From Axinella damicornis (taxonomy: Eukaryota; Porifera; Demospongiae; Axinellida; Axinellidae): a DNA stretch of 64,000 nucleotides. The position numbers and the translations under genes are program-made. Below the pieces are notes generated by a model that ran no database searches, was not told the origin of the DNA, and saw only the letters and a list, made by a program, of their open reading frames with translations. Shown here piece after piece: positions 1 to 30,434 of the stretch (within the stretch, counting starts at the first letter, position 1; each line of letters starts with the position of its first letter). The stretch covers positions 20,746,074 to 20,810,073 of the forward strand of contig OZ007505.1 of the NCBI GenBank assembly GCA_963931865.1, given 5' to 3'.

Positions 1-17627
<17,627 letters not shown>

Positions 17628-17935
17628 ACAGTGCACTAACTGTGTGTGTGCTACCCGATCACTTATTGTATGAGCACTGTGTTACATGTGTTACATTAGA
17701 TACATTTATTTGCAGAACTTGTATAATTATGATTTGTGAGAAAATCTACACTGTGGATGCACGTAACGTTAACCATGCATGCAGAATACAGTAAGTACTT
17801 AAGGACCTGAACACGAAAGCAACAGGTGCAGCTACAGCTATTTAATTTTGCAAAAGCAGTGACGGGATTTTGACAGTGAAAAAATTCAAAAGGCAAATTG
17901 CCCAAGGATTACTGGATCAGGGAGTTGCACTGCTC

Positions 17936-18235
17936 TGTGCCCTGCGTGGGTGAGGGCCCTTGACCTCTACTCTGTAGCTACTGTCATCACTTGTGCTGTG
18001 TGTTTTGCTCTTCATGCTGTTCATCTTGAACCTTGTCAGGCCGACCAGTGGGTTCAAATGGAGAGCAGCAATGCCTCAGGCCTCAGGATGCTAGAGAATG
18101 CCATTCATTAGGAACACCAGTCCTGCTGGTCCAGGAGGAGGTGTAATATTATGTTGGTTGTCTACCACTAACCCTCCTTGTGCTCACGCCGTGCAGGTGG
18201 AGCTAGACCCTCCAGTGCTTCGGCTTAAACAGGTT
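17936..18235 (+). pseudogene. Decayed dynein exon 2, 7 and 8 fragments
   Basis: 17936-17978 matches the middle of dynein exon 2 (TGGGTGAGGGCCCT, DLYS). 18040-18140 matches exon 7, including its acceptor (CTTGTCAG) and the LENAI... stretch, with internal deletions and an in-frame stop. 18198-18232 matches the start of exon 8 after an acceptor-like CGTGCAG. Introns between them are shrunken. These are host pieces carried by a duplication, not usable exons. Confidence 0.75.
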
Positions 18236-19163
18236 TATCAGAATGTTTCACCAATTTGCTGTCCAAACATCACACCCAACGGATAATTTGAGTTGACGGG
18301 CATGGGTGTGCTGAAGACTAGTTCGATCGTATTTCATACTGGAAGTGATCAAATACTGGCGGTGGGAACGGCCTGGGAACGAGGCTACTAAACGAGTAAT
18401 ATCTCATGTTTGTCAGCAGTAGTGTAGCAATGTGTGATAAGAATAATGTGAAACTGCCGTGCCTGGATAAGTACACTTCAGTTTCAATACTCTATTCCGC
18501 ACTGACCACTATAGGTTGTGATGCAAGCAGTACATGTGCCACAGTTGACAGTGCATGGATGATACTGATACTTCAACTTGAATCCTCCAACCCAAGCCTC
18601 GCGATCACTTCCCTACTTTGGGCTCTTCTCAGCACTCATTCTCAGGTACATTCCCTGACCCTTGAGCTGGTAGATTGCTGGAGTACAGCATGCACCTTCA
18701 TGCAGTATGCAAAGTACCTCTTGGGAGAGTGCTCTTTATGGATCCGGCAGCTTAGATTTCAGGTACTGTCTGACCACACTCTTGAAGTACTAAAACAGGG
18801 CATTTTGCCATCACCTTGCAATTGTGCAGATATTATAAGAAAGCTTATGAATACCACCCATGCATGCATACCACCTTGTGTCAAAAACTTAGTTCACGAG
18901 TGATGCAAGACTGGCAAAGTTTAAGACTAGTGCTAGATACAGTACACTTATATCCTTCCCAATCGATACATTGTGTTATAGAACTGAATTAAGGTACCAT
19001 GAGGGTTGCAAAAAGAACATGAAAGACCCCACCCATGGCTGTCCTGAGGAGTCAGACCATGGAGTAGGAGGGGTCTTGTGAAAGCTTGGGACTATGTGGG
19101 TGCTAGTTCACAGCAAGAAATTATAGGTTCCTTGGTGGCTATGTACGTACTGCTAATGTCCTC
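18236..19163. other. Intergenic; no gene recognised
   Basis: The only notable piece is about 18360-18392, which reads as one arm of the TAGCCTCGTTCCCAGGCC hairpin family seen complete at 22043-22131. A 165-residue open frame (18406-18903) has no recognisable feature. Confidence 0.5.
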
Positions 19164-21718
19164 TCACTGAAGATACAGTTCAATTGCTTCAATTTTGACA
19201 TCTTCGTCGTAAGCAGTCTGATCGGTACATACCCTGACCTCAATATCGTCGGTGGTGGGCTGGGGTAGTTCTTTACAGAACCATGGTGGGGAGTTGAAAC
19301 TGCAGCAGGAGCTGGTGGAACCACACCCCCTACCATCCCAGAGAGGGTTGTCAGGATAGAATTTAAATTGATATCGAATATAACTTCCAGTGTCACAAAA
19401 GTAATCATTCCCCACAAATGGAGGTACGGCTCCAGCGTTGGTGATGGAAGTGTCAATGCATGGACATGTGCTTCCTGCATGCAGAATGTCCAATAGCCAT
19501 AGCAGCAAATGTCCATATGTGCCTCCTGGGATGACCATGAGTGATGCTTACCCCATCGACATAATTTCCATCCACTGTAAGAGCTTGGTTATTGTAGTAT
19601 GGCCAAAAACCATCTGTTGATGCATGTTGGTATGCTATCACCTTCCCACAGACCTTGCTGTACTTTACATTGTGAACTGCAAATGTCAAACCAGTACATC
19701 CAGGTCTAGTGATTCTTTCACACGATCTCTTTGAACGGCTGGTCAATCTGAACCCTGTGGTGGGTGGGGTCAGTCATGTTGAGGTATGCTGCCCTCATCC
19801 ACCCTCCCGTGCTACCACAGCAGTGTCTCTCCATGTCACAGTACACCTGCACTGCACGACTGGTAGTGCTGATCTTGTAGTAGCCAGGTGGGCTGTGTGG
19901 GTTCAACTCTGCTATCTCATGACATGAAGTTGGGAGGTATTGGATGGAGATATCTGTTCCATTACAAGATTGCACCTGGTCCTGCAAGCCTTCTGTAATA
20001 TGTTTATGCAGTTCTTCAGTCCCTAAACAAAATTAATGTTGGAGTATGTGGTATGCAATTGAAATGAATGTCATCCATGCCCAATGTCATTCCAGGTTAA
20101 TGGGGTCCAGGACCTGCATGAAATCCTACGTACGTTGGAAATGCAGCATTCCTGGGCTATCACATCGAAATGAACTGGTCTTACCATCCAAACTGCAACT
20201 GGTGTTCTGTAGTAGCTCCACCACCTCATGATGGTTTTTCCTAGTGCTTGCTTCAGTTGTGTTCTGGAATGCATCTAATTTGTCCTCTAATGTAATCACT
20301 TTGTCTTTAAGAGTGTCCACCTTGTCCTGGAAATTGATTTGTTTGTCTTGTAGAGTGTCCGTCTTGTCCTGTAGGGTGGCCTGACCTGTGACAGGTACAT
20401 AGGTGAACTATATGCAGGGATATGCTGGATCAAACTGCATGACAACACAGAAGTAAGTTGGAACAGAAAATGGAATAGAAATTTAGAACATGACGTTCCT
20501 TGTGCTTAGCTAATAGCTAGAACAGAAACACGGAAATGTCTTTCTGCTCAGTGGTGGATCCGGTTTCCTGAGTAAAAGGTGCAAGCTGATGCACATGCAC
20601 ACAATCGTGAATAACGTTTTACTATGCATGCTAAGGCACTGTACACCTATGTACAATAGATACCGGTGCTACATATATGCGAGAGCCCTTCCTGTGAACC
20701 CCCTTTTCAGAATCCTGGATCCACTAACTGTCGCTCTATTAATATTGTAATCTCCAGAGAGGTACTGTTCTGATTTTGTACGTACTTCTCACATATACGT
20801 AGACTGCAAGGTTAGAGGAGGCAGCTGCTGCTAAACCCTATACTGTGCTAGCTATATAATAAGTGGTCTTTTAGCCTACTGTGCAACTCTCTTGTGCTTC
20901 TGTCAGAATGTGATGTATTCCTTGGGCTATGTTTTACACTAGAAGTACAGTATGATAGCAAGCGCACTGACAACTTCGCAACTTTGCTGCTGGTGAAATG
21001 TATAGGTGACCTTGACCTGGATATCACGATATCAAAAAGCAGAGTAGCTAATTACATTTCTGTATTTCTAGTTGTCATTTCTGATTCCATTTTCACTACT
21101 CAGTCACAAGTTTCTGTTTTCCAGCTATTGGAGAGCAAATAATCCACAATACCGTTAGGAACAACCAACTCAAACTATAGCTACAATCATTTGAAAAACC
21201 AGGATCATACCATCTATGGAAATATTTTTCAGAGTTGCAAGTTCTTCCAGTAGTCTGTCAGTCTTGTCCTGTTGCAGTTGGTTTTGGTACTGGAGGATCT
21301 GCAGCTTGTCCTGAAGGTGGCGCAACTCATTCTGAACAGTCTCCAACAGTAAAGCTGTAGGAGGGTAAAGTAGCTAACCTACAACAATCGTGCACAGTCA
21401 AAGTGAACTTGGCACAGATGGCCCTCAGCATACCTGGGTTCTCCAGCAGGAAACTCTTGAGAATGTGGAGGGTGGCATTCTGCCAGGTGTTGAGCTCACT
21501 CTCAACAACAGCTGTCCGTGCAGCCACCCTGTCAAACTCTACTTTACTGACACACTGGTCCCCTGAGTGGGAGGTCAATTGATATAGCTCTGAGCACTTT
21601 CATGCCATGCATGACAGCTGTCATATGGCCCACCTTGCTGCTGCTGAGCTGTGGCACTGACAGCTGGCAGGCTCACCAGCCCCAGCACAGCTAGATAGAA
21701 GAGTACCTTTATCTCCAT
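19164..21718 (-). pseudogene. Coiled-coil/fibrinogen-like secreted protein, copy B, broken
   Basis: Exons: 21718-21634 (signal peptide, MEIKVLFYLAVLG...), 21562-21434, 21354-21211, 20385-20185 (coiled coils), 20022-19164. The last exon keeps only one C...GYY...VQVYCDM repeat, the second having been lost by an internal deletion. A 7-nt loss after DPTHH (near 19757) shifts the frame, and a second shift follows the HIWTF stretch (near 19490). The end still reads TTDDIEVRVCTD...IELYLQ in another frame. The 5' flank is homologous to that of copy D, so B and D descend from one gene. Confidence 0.75.
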
Positions 21719-22042
21719 CGTATATACTCACTTCAGGGCAGATATTAATATTTATTGTCTAGCAAGACTCTTTCTAGTCTATTGGAATAAACATGTAAAC
21801 GGAATGGACAGTAGCATGAAAACAATTGCATGACCAATACTGCATCATGAAAGTTTATGTCAGTTTACCTAACATGATTGCCTTGAGTGCAAAGGTTAGT
21901 CAAAGTTCTGGGTACTTTAAGTGCATGTGTTATAGCTAGAAAATCTCCCCGATTTTAATGTCAGACCATAAAAGCAGAGGCCACTTTTGGCCCATTAGAC
22001 AGTAAGTGTATATGCACACTACTAGCCATACAGCATACAAAC

Positions 22043-22131
22043 TAGCCTCGTTCCCAGGCCGTTCCCACCGCCAGTATTTCATCGCTTCCAGTATGAAATA
22101 CGGCGGTGGGAATGGCCTGGGAACGAGGCTA
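22043..22131. mobile_element. 89-bp hairpin MITE with TA flanks
   Basis: Inverted arms TAGCCTCGTTCCCAGGCC...GGCCTGGGAACGAGGCTA meet at a 10-nt loop near 22090. The corresponding place upstream of copy D (about 29770) lacks the insertion. Half or diverged copies occur near 18360, 42858, 47487, 51725-51805 and 54779-54870. Confidence 0.8.
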
Positions 22132-24236
22132 CATAGCTACAAACACCAACTCCTCTTAGTTCTCATTGCAGGGAGTACTGGAGACCTTTGAATATCTGTA
22201 TAGCTACTACCGTGAGGGTGGATGAAGGTTGCAAAACTCACCGTGAAAGACACCCATGGCTGCCTAGATACAAAGAGATCATGTGGAACTTGGGACCATG
22301 TAATGCTAGCTCACGGCAAGAAACCAGGTGTTCTGTTTGAGGCCACCTCCACTGGTATTCTCCAGAGATGCAAATTATTGTGAAGTTCTGCCTTTCAATT
22401 ACGTATGTCCTGTGTTGTACGTTTGGCATTCTGCCAGGAGTCAAAATTGCTCAAGCCCTCCACAATATTACTTTGAACGATGTTGCTTCTGCAGGGGACA
22501 TTAACTAACTTTGACTGCCTGACTGACTACACAATAAACTGCGTAAGCTAGATCAAAGAACTGCCTCTTTATAGGCAGTGTACGTTCATGTAGTCTACGT
22601 ACGTTTTTTTTTCCTAGGGCGGTGTTGAGGGGGTGCACGCCCCCCTCCCCACCTGGTACCGCCACTGCTTGCAGTGGTGGACAGATGTGTTGCAATCTTG
22701 TGATGTGTGGAGTAGATGGATGCTCTTTAAGTCTGCACACTGACCATTTCTAAACAGATATTGTTGCTTATCTGATCATTCAATGCACTTGTTTCAGCAT
22801 CCAAATTCATGCAACACAAAATGACAATTATTGCTGTTCTACAATTAAGTCTTCTAGAAGTTTGGAGTCATTCTTTGACCACATCTTTGTGTGGTATAAT
22901 TAACAGTTGAAATGCCTTCTCACTGACATAGAGTTAAACTTTCAATTGGGATATCTTCATCAGAAGCACCTGCATTACAGCACACCCTGACCTGAATGTC
23001 ATCGGTGGTGGGCTGGGGTAGTTTTTTACAGAACCAGGGAGGGGAGTTGAAATTGCAGCAGGAGCTGGTGGGACCACACCCCCTACCATCCCAGAGAGGG
23101 TCATCGGGATAGAACCTTCCAAGTTGATAGCGATTACGACTGCCAGTGTCACAAAAGTAGTCATTCCCCACAAATGGAGGTACAACTCCAGTGTAGCTAG
23201 TGTTGGTCTTGGTGCATGGACATGTGTTTCGAGCAGCGCGTTGTTCATCCACAGCACCAGTAAATGTCCATATGTGCCTCCTGGGACGACCATGAGTGAT
23301 GCTTACTCCATCCACATAGTTTCCATCCAGTGTAAGAGCTCGGTTATGGCAGTATGGCGAAAAAGCTTCTGGTGATCCATACTGGTAAGCACTCACTTTC
23401 CCACACACCTTGCTGTACTTGATACTCGGAACTACGAATGTCACACCAGTATTTCCAGGTCTAGTGATCCTTTCACACGATCTCTTTGAATGGTTGGTCA
23501 GCCTGAACCCTGTGGGGCAGTGGTGGGTGGGGTCAGTCATGTTGAGGTATGCTGCCCTCATCCACCCTCCCGTGCTTCCACAGCAGTGTCTCTCTGTGTC
23601 ACAGTACACCTGCACTGCAGTTCCATTAGAGCTGTTCACCCAGTAGTAGCCTGAGCTTGCAAGTGGATGTTGGGTAGCAATATCCTGGCAGGAGGAAGCT
23701 GGATTATCAGGTGTTGTCATTTGACAGTACACCTGTACTGCACCACTGGTAGTGCTGATCTTGTAGTAGCCAGATGGGCTGTGTGGGTTTAGCTCTGCTA
23801 TCTCACGACATGAATTTGGGAGGTACTGGATGGAGATGTCCGTTTCATTACAAGATGGCAGCTGGTCCTGCAATGTTTTCCAGATGTTTTTGAAGTTCTT
23901 TAGTCCCTAGAAAAGTATTGGAGTATGTGGTATGCAATTCAGATGAATTAGACTATGATGGCTTACCATCCAAACTGCAACTTTTGTTCTGTAGTAGCTC
24001 CACCACCTCGTGATGGTGTTCCCTAGTGCTTGCTTCAGTTGTGTTCTGGAACGTGTCCAGTTTGTCCTGTAATTTAATAACTTTGTTTTGAAGGGTGTCC
24101 ACCTTGTCCTGTAAATTGACCTGTTTGTCTCGTAGATTGTCCACTTTGTCCTGTAGGATGGCCTGACCTGTGAGAGGTACATAGGTAAACTACGCTAATG
24201 CCACTAATCATCCCCATACAGTTTGATGGTGCATCA

Positions 24237-24786
24237 CAGGGCCGTAGCCGCGAGATCATCTGAAGTGGTCAGGTTGAACAGCAGTATTGACTGACCGGTG
24301 CGAAGAAATGCGCGTGAAGCGCACTGCTGTAGGGGGGTCTGGGGGAACCCCCCCAGGAAATTTTTGGGATTTCTGACCTTCTGAGGTGGTTTCTGATGCA
24401 ATTCTTGTGTAAGAATGTGGCAACCGGGGTCTATATAGATCTGCAGCTGTGGGCACAGTGCTTGCTAGCTAGAGCATGGATATCTATGGCTACAGTGACA
24501 TGTCGCATACAGATGGTGCTTCCTGTTCGTCGTAGTGCAGGAACGGCCAGCTAGCTATTAAACCACTGGCTCTGCGCGGAGCACAGTACAGGTTTCGACT
24601 TACCAAAAGTTCACTTGGAAGTGACAGCTTCAAGCTATATATTCGCAGCCATCTTAGTACGCGATCGATCACCGCAAAAAACGTGGGGTGGTCTGCCGCG
24701 CGCGCCGTGTACGTCGCCGCTAAGTTTTTTTTACCCAAAGTGGTCAGGTTGAAACCTGACCAACCGTACCGGTGGCTACGGCCCTG
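24237..24786. mobile_element. 550-bp MITE, CAGGG termini, 5-bp target duplication
   Basis: The ends are CAGGGCCGTAGCC and GGCTACGGCCCTG. CATCA is repeated on both sides (24232-24236, 24787-24791). The same intron of copy E (31750-31760) has a single CATCA and no element, which proves insertion. CAGGG ends with a 5-bp duplication suggest a hAT-like (hAT5) origin. No transposase frame. Confidence 0.88.
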
Positions 24787-25416
24787 CATCAGGGGTCAAT
24801 CTGATAACCCAGAAATGGATCAATGTGATTATTTCTGCATGGTACAGAAACATGGAAATGTCTGTATTCTTTACTGTAATCTCCAAGGGATGAAGGTATG
24901 TGGTCTGATGCTGTTAGTGAAAGTATTTCTTGGGGAATTTAGAAGAGGCTACTGCATGAGCCCGTATGCTTCGCTATAGCGCTGAGTGGGTTCGATCTGT
25001 CTTAACCTACTGTACAACTCTTGTGTTTTGTCATACCATGGGCTTGAATGTTTCTACAGTAACCACTGACAACCTAGCAACGTCAAAACAGTAGACTGCT
25101 GGTGAATTGTAGATGACCTTTGACGTCACAATATGAAAGAGCAGAGTAATTACATTTCTGCATTTCATTTCTGTTTTCTTTAGTTCTCACTCATTTCTGT
25201 GTTTTGAAGCCACAGTTGGAACTATACCATTGTAAGCCAGGATCATACCATCCATCGAGGTATTATTCAAATTTGCAAGTTCTTCCAAGAGTCTGTCAGT
25301 CTGCACTCGGTTTTGGCTCTGAAGGTGGCGCAACTGATTCTCAACTGTTTTCAGCAGTAAACCTGTAGGAGGGTAAAGTAACCAATAACAATCACGGGCA
25401 AAGAGGACTTGGCATT

Positions 25417-25715
25417 CAGGCCCATAGGAAGCAATTTTAGTTTGGTCAGGCGGACAGTAGTCTTGTTCCACAGTGCTTTGAGTGATGAAATCGTGGCTGC
25501 ACAAAGGCGCGCGCAGCGTGCCAACCGAGAAGCGGAGCAAGTGTGCGAAGACTGTGTCACATTGGGGGGTCTGCGGGCCCTCCCCCAGGAAATTTAGACC
25601 TTCTGAGATCTTGGGATGAAACTGCAAGATTCAACAACTTGCTAGCCAGACTGAGCATACCGGTATTATTGGTCCGGCGGCCGCCGCACCTGCCGCACCT
25701 ACTCCTACGGCCCTG
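25417..25715. mobile_element. 299-bp MITE, CAGG termini, 5-bp target duplication
   Basis: The ends are CAGGCCCATAGGA and TCCTACGGCCCTG, imperfect inverted repeats. GCATT flanks both sides (25412-25416, 25716-25720). Copy E has the empty site in the same intron (near 32405). It shares ends and a GC-rich word with the 550-bp element at 24237. Confidence 0.82.
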
Positions 25716-26347
25716 GCATTGATGCCTTCAGTATACCTGGGTTTTCCAGCAGGAACCTCTTCAGAATGAGGGCGGTAAGGTTCTGCCAGGTGTTTAGTTG
25801 TGCAGCCACCCTGTCAAACTCCACTCTGCTGACACACTGGTCCCCTGAGTGTGAACTCAATTGATATAACTCCGAACCCTTTCATGCCATGCACCCCAGA
25901 TCTCACACCACTCACCTTGCTGCTGCTGAGCTGTGGCACTGACAGCTGGCAGGCTCACCAGCCCCAGCACAGCTAGATAGAAGAGTACCTTTACCTCCAT
26001 CATATACTCACTTCAGATTAATGTAGTGGGACAGTACAGTAGTACTTATAACAAACAGCAATTGCATGATGAATACTGTATTGACCAGTTTTCCTAACAG
26101 GTTTGCATTGGGTACAAAGGTTATGCAAAGTCTGGGTACTGTGTGAATCCAAGTGTGATCAGAGTGTAATACTGCATCATGAAAGTGTACCTCCACTGAT
26201 TGACTTGAGTACAAACGTTTATCATAGTGTAGTTCTTATAAGGGTGTTTGCTCAAGCGTTTATACAAGACTGATATTATGTTCCACTTGTCATCAGTGAG
26301 TATACAACTTTCCCCTTACTACTCCAAACTCGCACTTTCTATGCAAT

Positions 26348-26393
<46 letters not shown>

Positions 26394-26394
<1 letters not shown>

Positions 26395-26481
26395 GATGTG
26401 GTGAGGCTGGAGCGTCCTGACCTAGAGCAGCAGAGGAACGAGCTGATTGTCAACATCAACAAGGCCAAGAATGAACTCAAG
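26394..26481 (+). pseudogene. Solitary copy of dynein exon 10
   Basis: All 88 nt of exon 10 (DVVRLERPDLEQQRNEL...), with acceptor and donor, follow a (CA)n tract (26348-26392). The next dynein exon is absent: DNA to 27198 contains no further exon, and then copy D begins. It was carried with copy C, as exon 10 lies beside copy A. Confidence 0.88.
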
Positions 26482-27198
26482 GTTGGGAACACCCACAACC
26501 ACCAAATGGCAAATCATAATGTTACCTACACATTGCAATGACTTACGTATGGTGTATATACCGGTATTTGAAACTGACGATGCATTTTGGAAACTACATC
26601 CACTATTTTTTGGTCTATTTTTTCAAACTATTGTACATACAGTGTAGTCACTCTATTTCTGTTGTTGCTCTTTAACCTAGTACACTGGTCTGTATTAAAT
26701 TTCATCACATCTTTGCCCCCCCCCCCAAAAAAAAACAAAACAAAAAAAAAACCCATCGCTAGTAGTAATTTTAAGACAGATGCCCTTTAATTAATGGCAG
26801 GTACCGAAATGTGGGACAGAAGTTTAGACGAGGGCAAGCTAAAGCTGAACTGAGCACTGAACCCTTGGTCAAAACCTACTATTGAGTACGTGTAACCCGC
26901 AGACTATTAAGATTATCATTAAGAATAATTATCATTAAGAATGTGGGTCATGAATCTCATTAATAGCCTATGTACAAGGTCTGACTGTACAGACACTGTT
27001 AGTACCTGTGAATACCAACTGTAGCTGACCAGCTTATACTTGACACCACATCTGACCCTGCAACCAGAACCCTCATGAATCTCATTAAATAGCTCCATTT
27101 TCACACTATTTGCCTCCATTGATAAGCAAAACTGCTGATCTGATTGCTCATTGTACTTGTCCAAACTCATAATTTAATGGTACAGCTGTTCAATTCTC
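26482..27198. other. Intergenic between solitary exon 10 and copy D
   Basis: The first 80 nt match dynein intron 10 of the 33-kb copy. The rest has a C run followed by an A-rich stretch (26717-26752) and no recognisable gene. Confidence 0.5.
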
Positions 27199-29469
27199 TC
27201 ACTGAATGTACAGTTCAATCGCTTCAATTGTGATATCCTCATTAGAAGCACCCTCTTCTGTGCACACCCTGACCTCAATGTCATCGGTGGTGGGCTGGGG
27301 TAGTTCTTTACAGAACCAGGGTGGGGAGTTGAAACTGCAGCAGGAGCTGGTGGAACCACACCCCCTACCATCCCAGAGAAGGTCATCAGGATAGAACCTA
27401 TATTGCCAGCGATTATGACTGGCAGTGTCACAAAAGTAGTCATTCCCCACAAATGGAGGTACAACTCCAGTGTAGGTGGTGTCAGTCTTGGTGCAAGGAC
27501 ATGCGCTTGGATCAGCATGTTGTTCATCCACAGCAGCAGCAAATGTCCATATGTGCCTCCTGGGATGACCGTGAGTGATGCTTACTCCATCCATATAGTT
27601 TCCACCCACTGTAAGAGCTCGGTTACGGTAGTATGACAAAAACGCATCTGGTGATCCATACTGGTAAGCGCTCACTTTCCCACACACCTTGCTGTACTTT
27701 ACACTCTGAACTGCAAATGTCAAACCAGTACTTCCAGGTCTAGTGATCCTTTCACATGATCTCTTTGAATGGTTGGTCAGTCTGAACCCTGTGGGGCAGT
27801 GGTGGGTGGGGTCAGTCATGTTGAGGTATGCTGCCCTCATCCACCCTCCCGTGCTACCACAGCAGTGTCTCTCTGTGTCACAGTACACCTGTACTGCAGT
27901 TCCATTGGAGCTGTTCACCCAGTAGTAGCCTGAGCGTGCAAGTGGATGTTGAGTAGCAATATCCTGGCAGGAGGAAGCAGGATTATCAGGTGTTGTCATG
28001 CTACAGTAGACTGCACCACTGGTAGTGCCAATCTTGTAGTAGCCAGGTGGGCTGTGTGGGTTCAGCTCTGCTATCTCATGGCATGAAGTTGGGAGGTACT
28101 GGATGGAGATATCCGTTCCATTACAAGATTCCAACTGGTCCTGCAAGCCTTCTGTGATGTTTTTCAGCTGTTGTTTCAGCTCATCAGTCCCTAGAAAAGT
28201 ATTGGTGCATGACCGTATGCCATGTGACCGTATGTCATGTGGTATTCAAATGAATTAGGCTGTGATGCTCTTACCATCCAAGCTGCAATTCATGTTCAAA
28301 TTCTGCAGTAGCTCCACCACCTCGTGATGGTGTTCCCTAGTGCTTGCTTCAGTTGTGTTCTGGAACACGTCAAATTTGTACTCTAAGTTAATCACTTTGG
28401 TGTCCACCTTGTCCTGAAGGTAGTTAATTTCATCCTTTAAGGTGGCCTGACCTGTGAGAGGTACATAGGTATAGTAAATACATAATCATTCTCATACAGT
28501 TCAACTAGCTACAGCCTAGCACTGTCATGCAAAACACTGAATTGTAGGTGATCTTTGAATTCTGGACATTTGAGATATCAAAAAGTGGAGAGAATAGGTT
28601 TCTGTTTATATTTCTCGATCGCTTTCAGATCATTTCAGTTGTCTGCATAATGGAGAGCATTCTTGTCAGACAGTTTTGATGCTTCATTAAATTAATATTC
28701 ACAACAAAAGCAAAATGGCCTTGTGTGCCCCTTTCTTTATCACTCATTGTTACATTATTATTATCTGTAGCTAGCTACCATTGATGCCTGCTTATTATTG
28801 TATTGTTGTTTCTGTGTAGCTATCTCTTCAGTTCCGTTTTACTTATTTATTTCTGGGAAGTACATAAAAAGGAACTTTCCTTCTGTAGCTACGACCCATT
28901 CTGTTATGAACAAAATTTGTCACGTCAAGTCAAGCGAAGAAATTAACTAAAACCAGGATCATACCGTCCATGGAGGTATTTTTCAAAGTTGCAAGTTCTT
29001 CCAGGAGTCTGTCAGTCTTGTCCTGTTGCACTTGGTTTTGGTACTGGAGGATCTGCAGCTTGTCCTGAAGGTGGCGCAACTCATTCTGAACAGTCTCCAG
29101 CAGCAAAGCTGTAGGAGGGTAAAGTAGCTAACCTACAACAATCGTGCACAGTCAAAGTGAACTTGGCACAGATGGCCCTCAGCATACCTGGGTTCTCCAG
29201 CAGGAACCTCTTGAGAATGTGGAGGGTGGCATTCTGCCAGGTGTTGAGCTCACTCTCAACAGCAGCTGTCTGGGCAGCCACCCTGTCAAACTCCACTTTG
29301 CTGACACACTGGTCCCCTGAGTGTGAGGTCAATTGATAAAGCTCTGATGCCATGCATGACAGCAGATCTCAATCCGCTCACCTTGCTGCTGCTGAGCTGT
29401 GGCACTGACAGCTGGCAGGCTCACCAGCCCCAGCACAGCTAGATAGAAGAGTACCTTTACCTCCATCAT
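27199..29469 (-). CDS. Coiled-coil/fibrinogen-like secreted protein, copy D (intact)
   Basis: Exons: 29469-29382, 29316-29188, 29108-28965, 28451-28275, 28190-27199; all introns phase 1; 509 aa. Residues 1 to about 23 form a signal peptide (MMEVKVLFYLAVLGLVSLP), followed by QQQQ. Residues 30-179 are three coiled-coil exons with heptad-like leucines and N-glycosylation sites (NATL, NTTE). The last exon holds two C...GYY...VQVYC repeats resembling the start of a fibrinogen-related domain, CCGSTGGWMRAAYLNMTD, and a cysteine-rich end (DPLWDGRGCGSTSSCC, PPWFCKELPQPTTDDIEV, ending IELYIQ). No full fibrinogen domain is present. A secreted oligomer with an extracellular binding role is inferred; I cannot name a function. 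Closest to copy B in flanks. Confidence 0.8.
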
Positions 29470-30434
29470 ATATACTCACTTCAGGGTAGATATTATCGCA
29501 AGACTTTCATAGCACTTTTTTTGTTGATTGGAAGAAACATGTAAACGGAGTGGGCAGTAGTATGAAAACAGCAATTGCATGACCAATACTGCATCATGAA
29601 TGTTTACCTAACAGGATTGCCTTGAGTGCAAAGGTTGTCAAAGTCTGGGTACCGTTTTAGTGCATGTGTTATAGCTAATAGATAGAAGAAGGGGAGATTT
29701 TAATGTCAGACCACAAAAGCAGCAGGCCACTTTTGGCCCATGAGACAGTAAGTGTATACACACTACTATACAGTATACAAACACCAACTCCTCAATTGAC
29801 TTAGTTCTCATTGCAATAATATGCAGGGAGTACTGGAGACCTTTGAATATACGTATAGCTACTGCTGCGAGGGTGGATGAAGGTTGCAAAACTCACCGTG
29901 AAAGACACCCATGACTGCCTAGATACAAAGAGATCGATAATGTGGAAAATTTGGGAACATGTGATGCTAGCTCACGGCAAGAAACCAGGTGTTCTGTGCT
30001 TGATTGCTTGGTGGCCACCTCCACTGGAATTCTGCAGTGATGCAAATTATTTTGAAGTTCTGCCTTTCAATTATGTCCTGTGTTGTACGTTGCCAGGAGT
30101 CAAAATCGCTTTCAGTGGTGGCCAGATGTGTTGCAATCTTGTGATGTGTGGAGTAGATGGATGCTCTTTAAGTCTTCACCGACCATAAGAAACTTCAATT
30201 GACACCTCAAATTCTCATGAGTTATGGGACAGAAAATGCCTTCATTGGTTGGTAGCTAAAGAGTTTTAAACAGACATTGTTGCTTATCTGATCATTCAAT
30301 GCACTTGTTTCAGCATACAAATTCATATAGCACAAAACGACAATTATTATTATTGTTCTACAAGTCTTCTAGAAGTTTGGAGTCATTCTTTGACCACATC
30401 TTCGATTGGAATATAAAGTATCATTACAGCCTTC
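29470..30434. other. Intergenic, duplicated from the 21.7-22.9 kb region
   Basis: Collinear with the DNA upstream of copy B (for example ATGAAGGTTGCAAAACTCAC at 29877 and 22222), but without the hairpin MITE. No gene seen. Confidence 0.6.

Larger units (their letters stand above)
22920..26003 (-). pseudogene. Coiled-coil/fibrinogen-like secreted protein, copy C, one frameshift
   Basis: Exons: 26003-25916 (signal peptide), 25844-25737 (coiled coil, one heptad shorter than in A, B, D, F and G), 25362-25249, 24167-23967, 23906-22920. From 23873 to 22920 the last exon is open, with two C...GYY...VQVYC repeats and the full C-terminal domain ending IPIESLTLCQ. Near 23873 an 11-nt deletion, relative to ITEGLQDQ in copies D and E, puts the upstream exons out of frame with it. 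Two small mobile elements lie in its introns. Copy E is the nearest relative, sharing exon lengths and flanks. An error in the assembly at the 11-nt site would restore a full gene. Confidence 0.75.

Noticed and set aside
18406..18903. 165-residue open frame
   Set aside because: No signal peptide, domain or splice context, and composition like the surrounding intergenic DNA.
27199..28190. Calling the secreted family a true fibrinogen or intelectin protein
   Set aside because: Only the opening C...GYY...VQVYCDM motif resembles those domains; the rest of the fibrinogen fold is not recognisable.
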